Source of the DNA: Granulicella sp.
GTDB taxonomy: Bacteria > Acidobacteriota > Terriglobia > Terriglobales > Acidobacteriaceae
Length of the DNA: 39,428 bases
Assembly: GCA_027365345.1 (NCBI GenBank)
Contig: DAHXNO010000208.1
Coordinates: 1-39,428 of the forward strand
Reading direction: 5' to 3'
The notes under the pieces are model-generated. The model was not told the origin of the DNA and did no database searches. It was given only the letters and a program-made list of their open reading frames with translations. The first letter of the stretch is position 1. Each line of letters begins with the position of its first letter. The position numbers and the translations under genes were made by a program. Shown piece after piece: positions 1 through 9,094 of this stretch.

Positions 1-270
1 AACCGCCGGCGTGGTGATAATCCCTGCGCACTCGACGCTCGCTTCCGCGGCGCGCAGACCGGCGGCCAGCATCGCCCCAATCCACACCCCGCTCTCCCGG
101 GTGTCCATCCCCATCAAAACCCTTACCGGCTCCCCGGCGCCCTTGCCAAAGTGGGCATGGGTGCTCAACTTTGTGCCAAGAGCGACCCCAATCGCATAGA
201 TGGTGCGCCTGTCTAGCGGCGCTTCGCCCGCCACTGCTCGAATTCCGTCTGTCCCGAATAGCTTCCGCAT
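1..270 (-). CDS. glmM: Phosphoglucosamine mutase, N-terminal part (runs off the window)
   Basis: Reading the minus strand from the ATG at 270 gives a 90-residue open frame that starts MRKLFGTDGIRAVAGE and continues through MGMDTRESG. These are the hallmark N-terminal motifs of the GlmM branch of the alpha-D-phosphohexomutases. GlmM converts glucosamine-6-phosphate to glucosamine-1-phosphate in the cytoplasm, on the way to UDP-GlcNAc for peptidoglycan. The frame is open at base 1, so the phosphoserine loop and later domains lie outside the window. The ATG choice follows the family, whose members begin just before the FGTDGIR motif; no strong Shine-Dalgarno sequence is seen. xseA lies upstream on the same strand, 251 bases away, so co-transcription is possible. 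Confidence 0.93.
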   Translation of the reverse strand, partial: MRKLFGTDGIRAVAGEAPLDRRTIYAIGVALGTKLSTHAHFGKGAGEPVRVLMGMDTRESGVWIGAMLAAGLRAAEASVECAGIITTPAV

Positions 271-521
271 GCTGAATCCTGAATCCTTACAACGTGAGGT
301 CCACACTCGATGTTAGAGCAATCCGCCTCCGGATGCCGCTCCCCCAACGGTCCCGCGGGCTTACCGCCCTCTGGAAACAACTTCCTTCGACGCCGCGGCG
401 CTGCACGCACCATGAGAAATCTCATCAAATCTCTCTGCTGAGCGATCTCACTTTCTCCCGGCGGCAACCCACAAAGGGCAGGATCTCCCTCAACTCTCGC
501 GCCTGGCGGAGCTACAAGCTC

Positions 522-2099
522 CTACTCACCCTCCGTCACCTTGGCGTGCAGCCTGCCCTTGGCTAGCTGGGCGGTAATCATGCTTCCTGCGCTGGTCCGG
601 CTTGCGTCGCGCAGCAGTTCGCCGTCGGGGCCGTACACCAGCGCATAGCCGCGTTCCAGCACTCGAAACGGACTCAGCGTCTCCAAACGGCCCATAGCCC
701 TGTCCAGCCGGCTTCCCACCGCCTGAAGAACTCCCGTGCCCGCCACGTGCAGGCGCTGCTCCAGGGATTGCAGGCTTTGGCGCTGGCGGGCCAGATGCAG
801 CGACACGTGCTGACGCCCAATCCTTGCCTCCAGTTGCTGCAAGCGTCCCAGGCGGCCCCGCACGCTCTTCTCCATCGATGCCTCGGCTCGTTCCGTCAGA
901 TCGTCCAGACGCTGGGAACGCCTCTCCAAAGCGGCGCGGGTCCTGCGCAGAATGCCGTCGGCGTTCAGCGCGGAGAGGCTCTGCCGAAGCCGCAGCAAAT
1001 TATAGTGGCAAGAGCGCGCCAGCCGCGCCCCCAGCCTCATCAGGCGATCCGCAAGCCCGTAGTGCCCGGCCGTCAGCACCTCCGCAGCGGCAGAAGGCGT
1101 GGGCGCATGCTGGTCAGCGGCAGCATCGGCAATCGTCGTATCCGTAGCGTGCCCAATGCCCGTAATCACCGGCACAAACGAGCCGGCGATGGCCCGCGCC
1201 ACCCGCTCGTCGTCAAAGCCATGCAGATCCTCCCACGAACCTCCGCCGCGCGCCACCAGAATCACATCCACCACGCCTTCCTGCGCCCGCGCCTCCTCCA
1301 GCGTCGGAACAGAGCCCGCCGCCTGTGCCGCCAACTCCGCGCGCTCACTAAACCAGCGAACCCCTGCAGCTACCTCGGCCGGGCAGTTTGGTCCCTGCAC
1401 GGCAGCCGGGTAGATCAACAAACCAACCGCCGCGTGGCGGCGCCGGCACACCTTGATGATGTCCCGCAACGCCGCGCCATGCAGGCTGCTCACAACCCCA
1501 ATACAACGCGGAAACGGCGGCAGCGGGCGCTCATTGGCAAACAGCCCCTCCCTGCGCAAACGTTCCTTCAAAGCCTGGGTAGCTGCCAGAACCGCGCCCA
1601 ATCCCGTCTGCTGCATCGTCTCCGCCACCAGTTGAAGCTGGCCGCGCGGCTCGTAAACGGAGAGCGCCCCGGAAACCCGGACCGAATCTCCGTCTTTGGG
1701 GCGGAAGCGAAGCAGTGCGGCCTGACGGCGAAACAGGACGATGGAAAGCTGGGCCTCGGCGTCCTTCAGGGTAAAGTAGCAGTGACCGCTCGACGCAGGC
1801 CGCCAGTTGGAGATCTCCCCCTCCACCGTGATGTGGTCATGAGCGCGCTCCACCAGATTCCGCACCTGGCGGACAAGCTCTCCAACCGTAAACACCACCG
1901 GCAGCGCCGCCGCGCGCTGGGACGTCAACTCCCTCTCAGGATTTTGTCCCTCCGCCTGTTCGGCTGGGCGCGGCTTCTCCACGGCCTCATCCCGTGCGCC
2001 CGCGGCGTCAAACAGCGACGGAGCCAGAGCCTTGGAGGGCGTCAACTTGCGCGTGCGGGAGCGGCGAAGATCCGCGAAGCTGGGGATATCGTCAGCCAT
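522..2099 (-). CDS. xseA: Exodeoxyribonuclease VII large subunit
   Basis: Cytoplasmic large subunit of exonuclease VII, which degrades single-stranded DNA to oligonucleotides in repair. The 525-residue protein has an N-terminal OB-fold at about residues 68-165 (VGEL...GEISNWRP...GHCYFTLKD). The catalytic domain follows, with IGVVSSLHGAALRD at about 200-213, RGGGSWEDL at 284-292, GIGHATD at 314-320 and QHAPTPSAAAE at 330-340. The rest is the long helical region and a C-terminal GYALVYGPDG segment. It is longer than the usual roughly 400-460 residues because of a polar N-terminal extension of about 65 residues before the OB-fold. The small subunit gene xseB is not next to it. The start at 2099 has no obvious Shine-Dalgarno sequence, so a later start is possible. 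Confidence 0.95.
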   Translation of the reverse strand: MADDIPSFADLRRSRTRKLTPSKALAPSLFDAAGARDEAVEKPRPAEQAEGQNPERELTSQRAAALPVVFTVGELVRQVRNLVERAHDHITVEGEISNWRPASSGHCYFTLKDAEAQLSIVLFRRQAALLRFRPKDGDSVRVSGALSVYEPRGQLQLVAETMQQTGLGAVLAATQALKERLRREGLFANERPLPPFPRCIGVVSSLHGAALRDIIKVCRRRHAAVGLLIYPAAVQGPNCPAEVAAGVRWFSERAELAAQAAGSVPTLEEARAQEGVVDVILVARGGGSWEDLHGFDDERVARAIAGSFVPVITGIGHATDTTIADAAADQHAPTPSAAAEVLTAGHYGLADRLMRLGARLARSCHYNLLRLRQSLSALNADGILRRTRAALERRSQRLDDLTERAEASMEKSVRGRLGRLQQLEARIGRQHVSLHLARQRQSLQSLEQRLHVAGTGVLQAVGSRLDRAMGRLETLSPFRVLERGYALVYGPDGELLRDASRTSAGSMITAQLAKGRLHAKVTEGE

Positions 2100-2441
2100 C
2101 TAAAGAAGAGTCCAAATGCGAAATCACAACAGGTTTTCCCTTCCATCGGGACCAGAGAATCTGGTTGTGGCCAGCCGTCCGCATGTCCATGCATAGTTCA
2201 CAGTCGAGCGCGTCTCACTGGATGGTGACCGAACAGGGCCGTATGCAGACGGCCGCAGCGCAAGCCTTCCAGGGAAGCGCGAAGACAGCAGCCAAACGCT
2301 TAGCCCCAAACGCAAAACTACCCTCCATAGGAGCGCGTTCGTGCGATCTCGCACTTCACCTCACACCCGCAAAAATTGACCCAGGGCGTTCTGTTGAAAC
2401 CCATCCACCGCAGAGCACGCACTCCACGCGGCCAAAGCCCT
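2100..2441. other. 342-base intergenic stretch upstream of xseA
   Basis: This lies between the end of the receiver gene and the xseA start, with both genes on the minus strand. Short open frames occur on both strands, but none has a protein-like composition or a good ribosome-binding site. I see no clear hairpin, RNA gene or convincing sigma-70 promoter. It presumably contains the xseA promoter. Confidence 0.4.
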
Positions 2442-2816
2442 TCAGGCAGACTTCAGCAGAGATTCTGCCTCGCGAAGCAGAATCTCGGGGTGACAAGGCT
2501 TGTTGATCAGCTTCAGCGGCCGACGGGTACGGCTCACCTGCTGCTCCAGCTTCGCAACGTTGTTGGAGTACGCCGTCAGCATCAGCAGCTTGCACTCCGG
2601 CATCTCGTGTTGCAGGGTCTCGGCCAGTTGCAGACCGTTGGTCTCGGGCATGGAGATGTCGCAAAGCAGAAGCGATGGATTGAAACTACGCGCGCGGTCC
2701 AGCCCTTCAGCGGCTGAATAAACCGCTTCGGACTCGTAGCCGTTGGCTTGAAAGACCAGATTGAGTGTGTCTGCTACCAGATGGTCGTCGTCGACAACCA
2801 GAACTCGATGTTTCAT
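2442..2816 (-). CDS. Stand-alone response regulator receiver protein
   Basis: This is a 124-residue CheY-like receiver with no output domain. All the phosphorylation-site residues are visible: acidic DDD at 9-11 (Mg2+ binding), the phospho-acceptor D53 in LLLCDISMP, T81 in LMLTAYS and K106 in INKP. I chose the internal ATG at 2816 over the ATG 18 bases upstream because the family begins directly with KHRVLVVDDD, and a GAGGTG ribosome-binding sequence sits 4 bases ahead. No histidine kinase or partner gene lies nearby, so it is an orphan and its partner cannot be inferred. It likely acts in the cytoplasm through protein contacts. A TTGACC box at 2857-2862 has only a poor -10 partner. Confidence 0.9.
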   Translation of the reverse strand: MKHRVLVVDDDHLVADTLNLVFQANGYESEAVYSAAEGLDRARSFNPSLLLCDISMPETNGLQLAETLQHEMPECKLLMLTAYSNNVAKLEQQVSRTRRPLKLINKPCHPEILLREAESLLKSA

Positions 2817-3212
2817 GAGACACCTCGGGCCCAAAATCGCTTCGGAAAAACTTGTTGGTCAAGCGTGAGAAAAGCACCAGCGAAAACTACGGAACCCTCC
2901 CGGGAGCAGGCAGCTTTTCGCCATAAAGCAGACTCGATATTGCTTAGACTCAGGATAAGTTAGATCGTAACTCCTCCTCGAAAACAAAGCTAGCGGAAAA
3001 AAGCAGGCTTTTCTCCAATCCGCTCGTGCCCCGCGCCGAGCAGCTTCACCGGTTCGGCTCTCCTCCATCACTCTTCGTTGGTGCCTACCCGCGCACTTTC
3101 TTCTCACCCCCTCATCTCACCCCGAAGCCCGTCGCGCCATCCAGTCGAATCCTCGCTTCCAGCCAGCAGCAGTATCGCTGCCCATCTCTCCGAACCTCAG
3201 GAACTGCAGTTC
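2817..3212. other. 396-base intergenic stretch
   Basis: This lies between the GMC oxidoreductase stop and the receiver gene start. Small frames here (for example 2859-3107 minus) are rich in Arg, Cys and Ser, match no family I know, and lack good start signals. Apart from the weak TTGACC box on the minus strand at 2857-2862, I see no element. Confidence 0.4.
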
Positions 3213-4838
3213 TCAGCTAGCCAGTCTCGCCCGGATCCTCTCCGCTAGCCGCAACGCCAGCGCCATCATCGTCAGCGTCGGCAGTTGCGCGCTTCCATCG
3301 GGAAACGTCGCCGCGCTGGCAAGGGACAGATTCTCCACCCCGTGCACTCGCATCTCACCATCCACCACACTGTTGCGCGGATCTGTCCCCATGCAGGCGC
3401 CTCCCATGGCGTGGCGCGCATCCTCAAGACCCTCCATCGGCTCGTCACCCTCCAGCACCCCCTTGGCCCACTGCACACCCGTCAGCCCCACCCTCTGGAA
3501 CTGCTCCTGAAGATGCGCCGCATAGCGACGTATCGAGCCCAGTTCGTGTCCGGTCACGCGCCAGTCCACCACCGCCTGCGGCACTCCAAACCGATCGACG
3601 CTGCTCCCAAGCGAAATCCGGGAACTGGACGGAGCATCCTGCGCCACATTGAACTGCAGCCGCAACTCCGCCCTTTTGGAGAGAAACCTCCGGTTTTTCA
3701 GCTTGGCTTCCAGCATCATTCGGGCGCCTTCCAGCATCGCTCCCGGAATCTTCACCGCATGCGTGGCCAGCGCCCTGCAAGCCTCACCTCTCTGGACAGA
3801 GGTCAGCATCTCCCGCACCACTGCAATCCCCGACCCCTCCGGCTCCGCAATCGCAAGATGAGCCAGGATCGGATTCAGATCCAGCCTCTCCCGCAACGCC
3901 GCTGAAGCTTCCAGCTTCACGCTGTGCAGCGTGCCACCGCGCACATCGCCTGCACCGCTAAAGAACACCCAGGGCCGCAGCTCACCGGCTACCCGCGCCC
4001 GAGCCTCTCCCCTAAAGGTCGCTACGGGTAGCGTCAGATGATCGTGAAAGTTCCTCCCTACCTGGCCCTCGTCGTTGCCCACCCCCTCTTTGGCCACCGA
4101 GCGAGACGCCAGCAGTAGCCTCGCCGTCTCCACCGTGCCGGCCGCCACAACCACCTCCTCAGCCTCAAACCGCACCAGCGCCCCCGCCGGAGTCTTCACC
4201 ACCACAGCCCCCACTCGATCCTGATTGCCTCCCCGGTCCGCCACCTCCCCTGCGCCACGTCCTCCCGCGCCCAGTTGCAACTCCACCACCTGGGCATGCA
4301 GATACACCCGGGCACTGCCCGCCAGCTCCTTGCCCAGCGAAGCAGCCAGATTCCGCCGCGGAAACGCCATCCACTTTGAAACCGTTGCGTCCACCTCCTG
4401 CAGCCCAGTCAGAAGTTGCGGCATAGCCTCTCCGATAGCCGCAAAGAAACCTGCTGCCTCAAAGGGAAGCTTCCCCACTCCAAGCAGACCCTCGGCCTCT
4501 GCCACATAGGGAGCCAGATCCTCGCAGCACACCAGCCACGCCGTCCCACCCCCCATGGAGAGCACCTGCCCACCCCAGCGTAGCGACGAGCCTCCAAAGA
4601 CCCGGAACCGCCCCTCAACCGTCCCCACGTTCGGCTGCCCCTGCAACTCTACGGAGCCAAACATCCCCTGCCCGCTGGTCTCCAGGCCCCTTCCACCCGC
4701 CTCCAACACCACCACATCGACGCCGCCAAGGGCAAGCCTTCTTGCCAAAACCAGCCCGGCGATCCCAGCCCCCACCACGCAGACCTGCGCCCGAACCGCC
4801 TCACCCGGAGCCTGTGCCGTTGCAAGATCAATCTCCAT
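3213..4838 (-). CDS. GMC-family FAD-dependent oxidoreductase
   Basis: A flavoprotein of the glucose-methanol-choline family, which oxidises alcohols or sugars. The N-terminal Rossmann dinucleotide-binding motif (VGAGIAGLVLARRL) is followed by VVLEAGG. A second FAD contact is at FGGSSLRWGG, VVAAGTVETARLLL lies mid-protein, and the C-terminal GMC signature runs HAMGGACMGTDP...SVVDGEMRVHGVENLSLAS...TLTMMALALRLAERI. I chose the ATG at 4838 (541 residues) because AAGGAGAGG lies 4 bases upstream; the frame is open 63 bases further. The C-terminal SAQLPTLT segment has Leu where many relatives have the catalytic Asn (NPTLT), so activity or substrate may differ. No dehydrogenase small subunit or cytochrome partner is adjacent. 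The substrate is unknown. Confidence 0.87.
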   Translation of the reverse strand: MEIDLATAQAPGEAVRAQVCVVGAGIAGLVLARRLALGGVDVVVLEAGGRGLETSGQGMFGSVELQGQPNVGTVEGRFRVFGGSSLRWGGQVLSMGGGTAWLVCCEDLAPYVAEAEGLLGVGKLPFEAAGFFAAIGEAMPQLLTGLQEVDATVSKWMAFPRRNLAASLGKELAGSARVYLHAQVVELQLGAGGRGAGEVADRGGNQDRVGAVVVKTPAGALVRFEAEEVVVAAGTVETARLLLASRSVAKEGVGNDEGQVGRNFHDHLTLPVATFRGEARARVAGELRPWVFFSGAGDVRGGTLHSVKLEASAALRERLDLNPILAHLAIAEPEGSGIAVVREMLTSVQRGEACRALATHAVKIPGAMLEGARMMLEAKLKNRRFLSKRAELRLQFNVAQDAPSSSRISLGSSVDRFGVPQAVVDWRVTGHELGSIRRYAAHLQEQFQRVGLTGVQWAKGVLEGDEPMEGLEDARHAMGGACMGTDPRNSVVDGEMRVHGVENLSLASAATFPDGSAQLPTLTMMALALRLAERIRARLAS

Positions 4839-5129
4839 CCAGCCTCTCCTTGCAGCAGCCCAGCCTCTCCCCGGCGCGCCTCTCAACGCAGCGTCGGCCA
4901 AAGAGACCCTCCCCCGAACCGCCGTCCACGGGAACCACCCAAGCTTTCTGCGCTATCAAGCAAGCCAGGCAAACCAAGGTCGTCTTGCCCGCAACCGCCA
5001 AGCCGCGCGCGCCTCCGGGACCATCCTCCGCAAACGGCTCCGTGTGGGCGAACTCTCACATCATGGGCTACTCCATCCATCACGCCATCACGCATCCAGC
5101 GCTCTGGCTATGCCGGCCTGTGAGAGTGG

Positions 5130-7565
5130 CTACCTCTCTGGCGAGATTCGGATCGGCGTGCCCGGCCCTGGCGGCCCGTCGTCCCCGGGCAGGCTCTTCT
5201 TGCGCCGCCGCACCGGCGGAGCCGAACTCGGCCCCTTCTGCTTGCGCCCGTTCTTCCGTGCGCCCCCGGTCTCAATCACCGCGCGCATCCAATAATCTCC
5301 GTTCTCATCCACCTCCACGCCGTGCGTCTCCCGCTCAAATCCCGGGAAGCGCTTGCCGAACTCCTCCATCGCCAGAATCAGTTTGATCACCGGGCTCTCC
5401 GAGCTGCCCAACCGCTCGCCCGGCATCGACATCGGGATTCCCGGCGGATACGGCACCAGCATCACTGCGGCAATGCGTCCAGCCATCTCGGCAAACCGCA
5501 CCTTCTCGGTCTCGCCGCGCAACAATTTCTGGTACGTCTGGGCCGGCGTCAACACCGGATCAAAGTCCTCGTCGGCGGCTGCATTCACCAGCGCCGGCAG
5601 CTTCAATTGCTGCATCACGGAATGCATCTCATCGCTTAGATCTTTCAGCGTCACATTGCGATAGCGTGCAGGATACTTCACTACCAGCTCCGGCAGAGCC
5701 TCTTCCAGCGGAGCTTCGCTGTCATACAGCCGCTTGAACTCGAACAGATTCTCCAGCAGCGCTCCCCATTTTCCCTTGCTGGTGCCCACAGAAAACAACA
5801 CCAGCACCGTATAGTCTCCGGTCCGCGCAATCTCCACTCGCCGGCCATCCAGAAACTCCGTCAGAATCGCCGCCGGAATCCCCCAATCGGCAAAGACGCC
5901 TTGGGCGTTCACTCCCGGCGAAAGAATCGTCACCTTGGCCGGATCCAGCATGCAGTAGTCGTCGGCGATATCCTCGTCCTGGTAACCGTGCCACTCCTCA
6001 CCCGGCTTCAACGTCCAGGCGCTGGAGCGGTTCGTCAGTAAACCATCGGCGGCCTCCTCCAGCAGATAGGTCTTTCCATCCAACGGATCAAAGACGTACT
6101 CAGGCTGGTAGAGACGGAAGAACCAGCCCTGCTCGGCCTTGCGCAGCCGGTGCGCAATCGAAGACATCGCCTTGCGAAAACTGATGGCGTCCTGCAGCGT
6201 CTCGCTCATCAACGTCGGGCCGGCCGGCTCATCCATCATCGCTGCCGCCACATCAATGGACGCAATTAACGGATAGAAAGGCGATGTGCTGCCGTGCATC
6301 ATAAACGCTTCATTGAACTGGTCGTAGTCCAGCGGAGCCCGTGGGCTCAGCTTCACGTGCACCATGGAAGCCATTGAGAACGCCGCCAGCATCTTGTGCG
6401 TGGACTGGGTTGAAAAGATCACAGGCCGTCCCGGCATCTCGTCTTGCACCCCCATCGCATAGCGTCCCCGGTAGATCTCATGGAACTTCGCATACGCGTA
6501 CCATGCCTCATCAAAATGCAGCCGTGGAACGCTCTTGGCCAGCTCCTCCACCACCCGGTCCACGTTGTAGCACAATCCGTCGTAGGTGGAGTTGGTCACC
6601 ACCGCATAGGTCGGCATCCTGGAGCGCGCCCCGGTGGTAAAAGGGCTGCGCTCGATCAACGCCTGCACGTTCTCCGAGCTGAATCGCTTGATCGGCACCA
6701 GCCCAATCATCCCGTAGCCGTTGCGCGTCGGCTTGAAGTACACCGGCCGCGCCCCAGTCACGATCAGCGAATGGCAGATCGACTTATGGCAGTTCGCATC
6801 GACCAGCACGATATCGTCCTGCGCAATCACACCATGACCCACAATCTGGTTGGAGGCCGAAGATCCTCCCAGCACATAAAAAGTCCAGTCGGCCCCAAAG
6901 ATGCGCGCCGCGTTGCGCTCGCTCTCTCCCGGCGGTCCCAGGTGGTCCAGCCACGAACCCAGCGGCGAGGTAGAGATGCCAAGATCGGAGCGCATGATGT
7001 TTTCGCCGAAGAACTTGTGAAACTCCATCCCCACCGGATGTTTCAGATAAGCCACTCCACCCATGTGCCCCGGCGCGTCCCAGGAGTAGGCGCCCTGATC
7101 CGTGTACTTCTTCAGTTCGCGAAAATAAGGAGGCAACAGTTGCTCGTGGTACCGCTCCACCGCAAAGTCCACCCGGTTGGCGATGAACGCAGGCGTGTCG
7201 CCAAACAGATGGATGTACTCATGCACCTGCTTGACCACCTCCAGCGGTAGTTCGCTCACCAGCGTCCGGTCGGCGATCAGAAAGATTGGAATCTTCTTGT
7301 TGCGCCGGCGGACTGCGCGCAGAATCTTCAGCGCGGCGCGCTCGTCAAACTGGTTCTCCCCCTCCAGATCCCAGTCCAGCAGAATCGCGCTGTGCGACGG
7401 ATCCGAGGTAACCAACGACAACCCATCCTCGGGCGTCGAAGTCCTCACCACCTCATAGCCCTCCGCCGCGATAGCCTCCACCAGACGCTCCATCGCTCGG
7501 TCTGAGACCGAATCGGTCCCGCCCACCTCACTCGCAATCAATAGAACCCAACGACCCTCGTTCAT
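5130..7565 (-). CDS. AdiA-like basic amino-acid decarboxylase (probably arginine)
   Basis: An 811-residue PLP enzyme of the Orn/Lys/Arg decarboxylase major family (fold type I). Residues 1-135 form the receiver-like wing domain typical of the inducible enterobacterial decarboxylases. The PLP core follows: YSWDAPGHMGG at 160-170, NCHKS at 258-262, HFDEAWYAYAKF at 350-361 (Asp352 for the pyridine nitrogen) and STHKMLAAFSMAS at 388-400, where Lys391 would form the Schiff base. From memory, the motifs match E. coli AdiA more closely than CadA or SpeC, hence arginine to agmatine as the first guess. The last 45 or so residues are a basic, proline-rich tail that AdiA lacks. GAGG lies just before the ATG at 7565. 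No amino-acid/agmatine antiporter is adjacent, so acid resistance is not shown; a biosynthetic polyamine role is equally possible. Confidence 0.88.
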   Translation of the reverse strand: MNEGRWVLLIASEVGGTDSVSDRAMERLVEAIAAEGYEVVRTSTPEDGLSLVTSDPSHSAILLDWDLEGENQFDERAALKILRAVRRRNKKIPIFLIADRTLVSELPLEVVKQVHEYIHLFGDTPAFIANRVDFAVERYHEQLLPPYFRELKKYTDQGAYSWDAPGHMGGVAYLKHPVGMEFHKFFGENIMRSDLGISTSPLGSWLDHLGPPGESERNAARIFGADWTFYVLGGSSASNQIVGHGVIAQDDIVLVDANCHKSICHSLIVTGARPVYFKPTRNGYGMIGLVPIKRFSSENVQALIERSPFTTGARSRMPTYAVVTNSTYDGLCYNVDRVVEELAKSVPRLHFDEAWYAYAKFHEIYRGRYAMGVQDEMPGRPVIFSTQSTHKMLAAFSMASMVHVKLSPRAPLDYDQFNEAFMMHGSTSPFYPLIASIDVAAAMMDEPAGPTLMSETLQDAISFRKAMSSIAHRLRKAEQGWFFRLYQPEYVFDPLDGKTYLLEEAADGLLTNRSSAWTLKPGEEWHGYQDEDIADDYCMLDPAKVTILSPGVNAQGVFADWGIPAAILTEFLDGRRVEIARTGDYTVLVLFSVGTSKGKWGALLENLFEFKRLYDSEAPLEEALPELVVKYPARYRNVTLKDLSDEMHSVMQQLKLPALVNAAADEDFDPVLTPAQTYQKLLRGETEKVRFAEMAGRIAAVMLVPYPPGIPMSMPGERLGSSESPVIKLILAMEEFGKRFPGFERETHGVEVDENGDYWMRAVIETGGARKNGRKQKGPSSAPPVRRRKKSLPGDDGPPGPGTPIRISPER

Positions 7566-7633
7566 ACACCTCGTTCCTGCTCCATGGTACAGTCTCCGGA
7601 TTCAGGAATCACCCATCCTCTCCACCTGCCCTG

Positions 7634-7685
7634 AAAAATAAAAAGGTCCGGCGCCGGCAGATCTTCACCGCCGCGCTTCGGACCT
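7634..7685 (-). terminator. Rho-independent terminator after the VWA-like gene
   Basis: On the minus strand the arms AGGTCCG (complement of 7679-7685) and CGGACCT (complement of 7644-7650) pair. A second block of GCGC/GCGC pairs extends the stem inward, and a TTTTTATTTTT tract follows (complement of 7634-7644). It lies 121 bases past the stop of the VWA-like gene and 69 bases before the decarboxylase start. It therefore should separate the two transcription units. Confidence 0.8.
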
Positions 7686-7805
7686 CCGGACCTCCAGAAA
7701 TCCGCGCCATCGCTCCCCAACGGGAGCCGGCGCCATCTTCCGCCCGCGCTTGATGTCAACCTGCGCTGCAGCCGAACCTCTTGCAGCCTTACCCGCCCGC
7801 TTCGC

Positions 7806-8759
7806 TCATCCGGCCGAATATAAACTCATCCCGGGATGCACATTATGCGGTGCATGGAGCTTCACCCCGCGCTGACTCGTCGTGAGCTTGATATGAATCA
7901 GCGTGTCCTGCTTCACTTTCGTTGCGGGTAGCTGAAACGCTATCAGATAGCTGTGTGCGATCGCCTGCCGGAACTGTTTCAGGTAAGGCGTTAAATCCGG
8001 CGGCGTGATCGTCCCAATGTTGTAGGACTCAGCTCCAGTCGCATCGCCCACCTGGGCCAGATAGCTCTGTCCGCTCAAGCTTCCACGCGCCCTCCGCGGC
8101 CAGTCCTGCCCCCAGTAAATCGAGTACACAGCCACGCCCGCTCGCTCCGCATCCTCCTGTGCCGCCTGCACATAGGGACTATCCTGATTCATGATCGAGG
8201 TGGAACCATTGTACGGATCGATGCCGTTGGTGATCATCAAAACAAACCGCGGTCCCGGCAAATTGGACGGCCATTGCTTCACAAACTGCGAAAGCGTGAA
8301 GTACGGACTTGCATCCACACCCGCAATCTCAATCGGAATACGCATCGTCGCCACCGCTGCCTCGTGATCTGCCGTAAAGTGGTGCATGCCGATCACAATC
8401 CCGTTGCGCATGTAGCCCAGCAACACCTGAACCCCGGGCGGCAATGCACGGATGAACTCCGCCACGTCGGAGAGTTGATTGTCAAATGAACCCCGCAACC
8501 CATCATCGATCAGAATGGCCAATTGCGTCACCGGCGGGTTGATGGGCGTCACAGACTGGATCGGAATCACATCCCGGCCTACTTGGAGCCTCAGCTTCCT
8601 TGGGTCCAACGGTATATCGGCCTTCGTCTGAACCGTAATCGTTGCCGTAGTCGGTAGCAACGCTTCATTGGGGATACCCTGAGCGAAGATGGCCGGAGCC
8701 AAAACTGCAACCCCGGCCAGCAAGGCGGGTAAAGTCTTTCTGCATAGCTTTCTGGACAT
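7806..8759 (-). CDS. Secreted VWA-like protein of acidobacterial type
   Basis: A 317-residue protein with a Sec signal peptide (MSRKLCRKTLPALLAG...AIFA, cleavage near residue 26). After about 50 residues a von Willebrand A-like fold begins at QLAILIDDGLRGSF. A predicted central strand is RFVLMITNGIDPY, and VAVYSIYWG follows. The metal site (DxSxS) is replaced by DDGLRGS, so a classical MIDAS is unlikely. Many acidobacterial genomes carry secreted VWA-like proteins of unknown role; I infer membership from the overall layout. The start at 8759 was chosen because GGAGGAAGAGG lies a few bases upstream and the signal peptide begins there. An intrinsic terminator follows. It is probably exported to the periplasm or surface; function is unknown. 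Confidence 0.75.
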   Translation of the reverse strand: MSRKLCRKTLPALLAGVAVLAPAIFAQGIPNEALLPTTATITVQTKADIPLDPRKLRLQVGRDVIPIQSVTPINPPVTQLAILIDDGLRGSFDNQLSDVAEFIRALPPGVQVLLGYMRNGIVIGMHHFTADHEAAVATMRIPIEIAGVDASPYFTLSQFVKQWPSNLPGPRFVLMITNGIDPYNGSTSIMNQDSPYVQAAQEDAERAGVAVYSIYWGQDWPRRARGSLSGQSYLAQVGDATGAESYNIGTITPPDLTPYLKQFRQAIAHSYLIAFQLPATKVKQDTLIHIKLTTSQRGVKLHAPHNVHPGMSLYSAG

Positions 8760-9094
8760 TTTCCTCTTCCTCCAATCAGTTAGACGGTCTTCCCCGCTCC
8801 TCGATGGCAATCGGATCCCCCTGCTCATCCTACGCCAACATCCTACCGTCAACGCGGCCTTCCGTTCGCCATCGTCCCCCGACCGCAGCCGGCCAAGTCT
8901 TCCGGCCCGCCTACGCATGTCGCTCTACGATCTTTTCGCAGCCGCAGAAACGTTGCCCGTCAGCCGTAGAAACCCATCTCCAACCGGAAACAGGGCGTCG
9001 GACGCCGGTAAACCCTCCCTCCGCGGCGTCCGGACCCCCGAAACCGTCCTCTGCCTTATCCCGGGCCTCGCTCTCACCCGGCCAGCCCCCGCGT
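8760..9094. other. 335-base intergenic stretch with one hairpin
   Basis: This lies between the B12-type receptor's stop and the VWA-like gene's start, both on the minus strand. Apart from the inverted repeat at 9000-9031, listed separately, I see no RNA gene or convincing promoter. It should carry the VWA gene's promoter. Confidence 0.4.
8994..9031 (-). terminator. Possible weak terminator or hairpin
   Basis: GGACGCCG at 9000-9007 pairs with CGGCGTCC at 9024-9031 across a 16-base loop. The adjoining GGCGTCGGACGCC (8994-9006) is itself a near-perfect dyad. The site is 63 bases downstream of the TonB receptor stop on the minus strand, where a terminator is expected. No U-tract follows, so Rho-independent termination is doubtful. 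Confidence 0.3.

Noticed and set aside
213-467. 84-codon minus-strand frame overlapping the glmM start
   Set aside because: It conflicts with the clear GlmM N-terminus in another frame and has no recognisable content.
747-2228. 493-codon plus-strand frame opposite xseA
   Set aside because: Antisense shadow; its product is Arg/Gln/His-rich, while the minus strand gives full-length XseA.
2834-2862. TTGACC box as a promoter for the receiver gene
   Set aside because: With 17-base spacing the -10 hexamer is CGATTT, a poor match, and the start would fall very close to the ribosome-binding site.
7562-7759. 65-codon minus-strand frame overlapping the decarboxylase start by ATGA
   Set aside because: It starts only with TTG, spans the intrinsic terminator and has no protein-like features; the overlap is probably chance. 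A 7-codon MEQERGV leader at its end was considered and dropped for the same reason.
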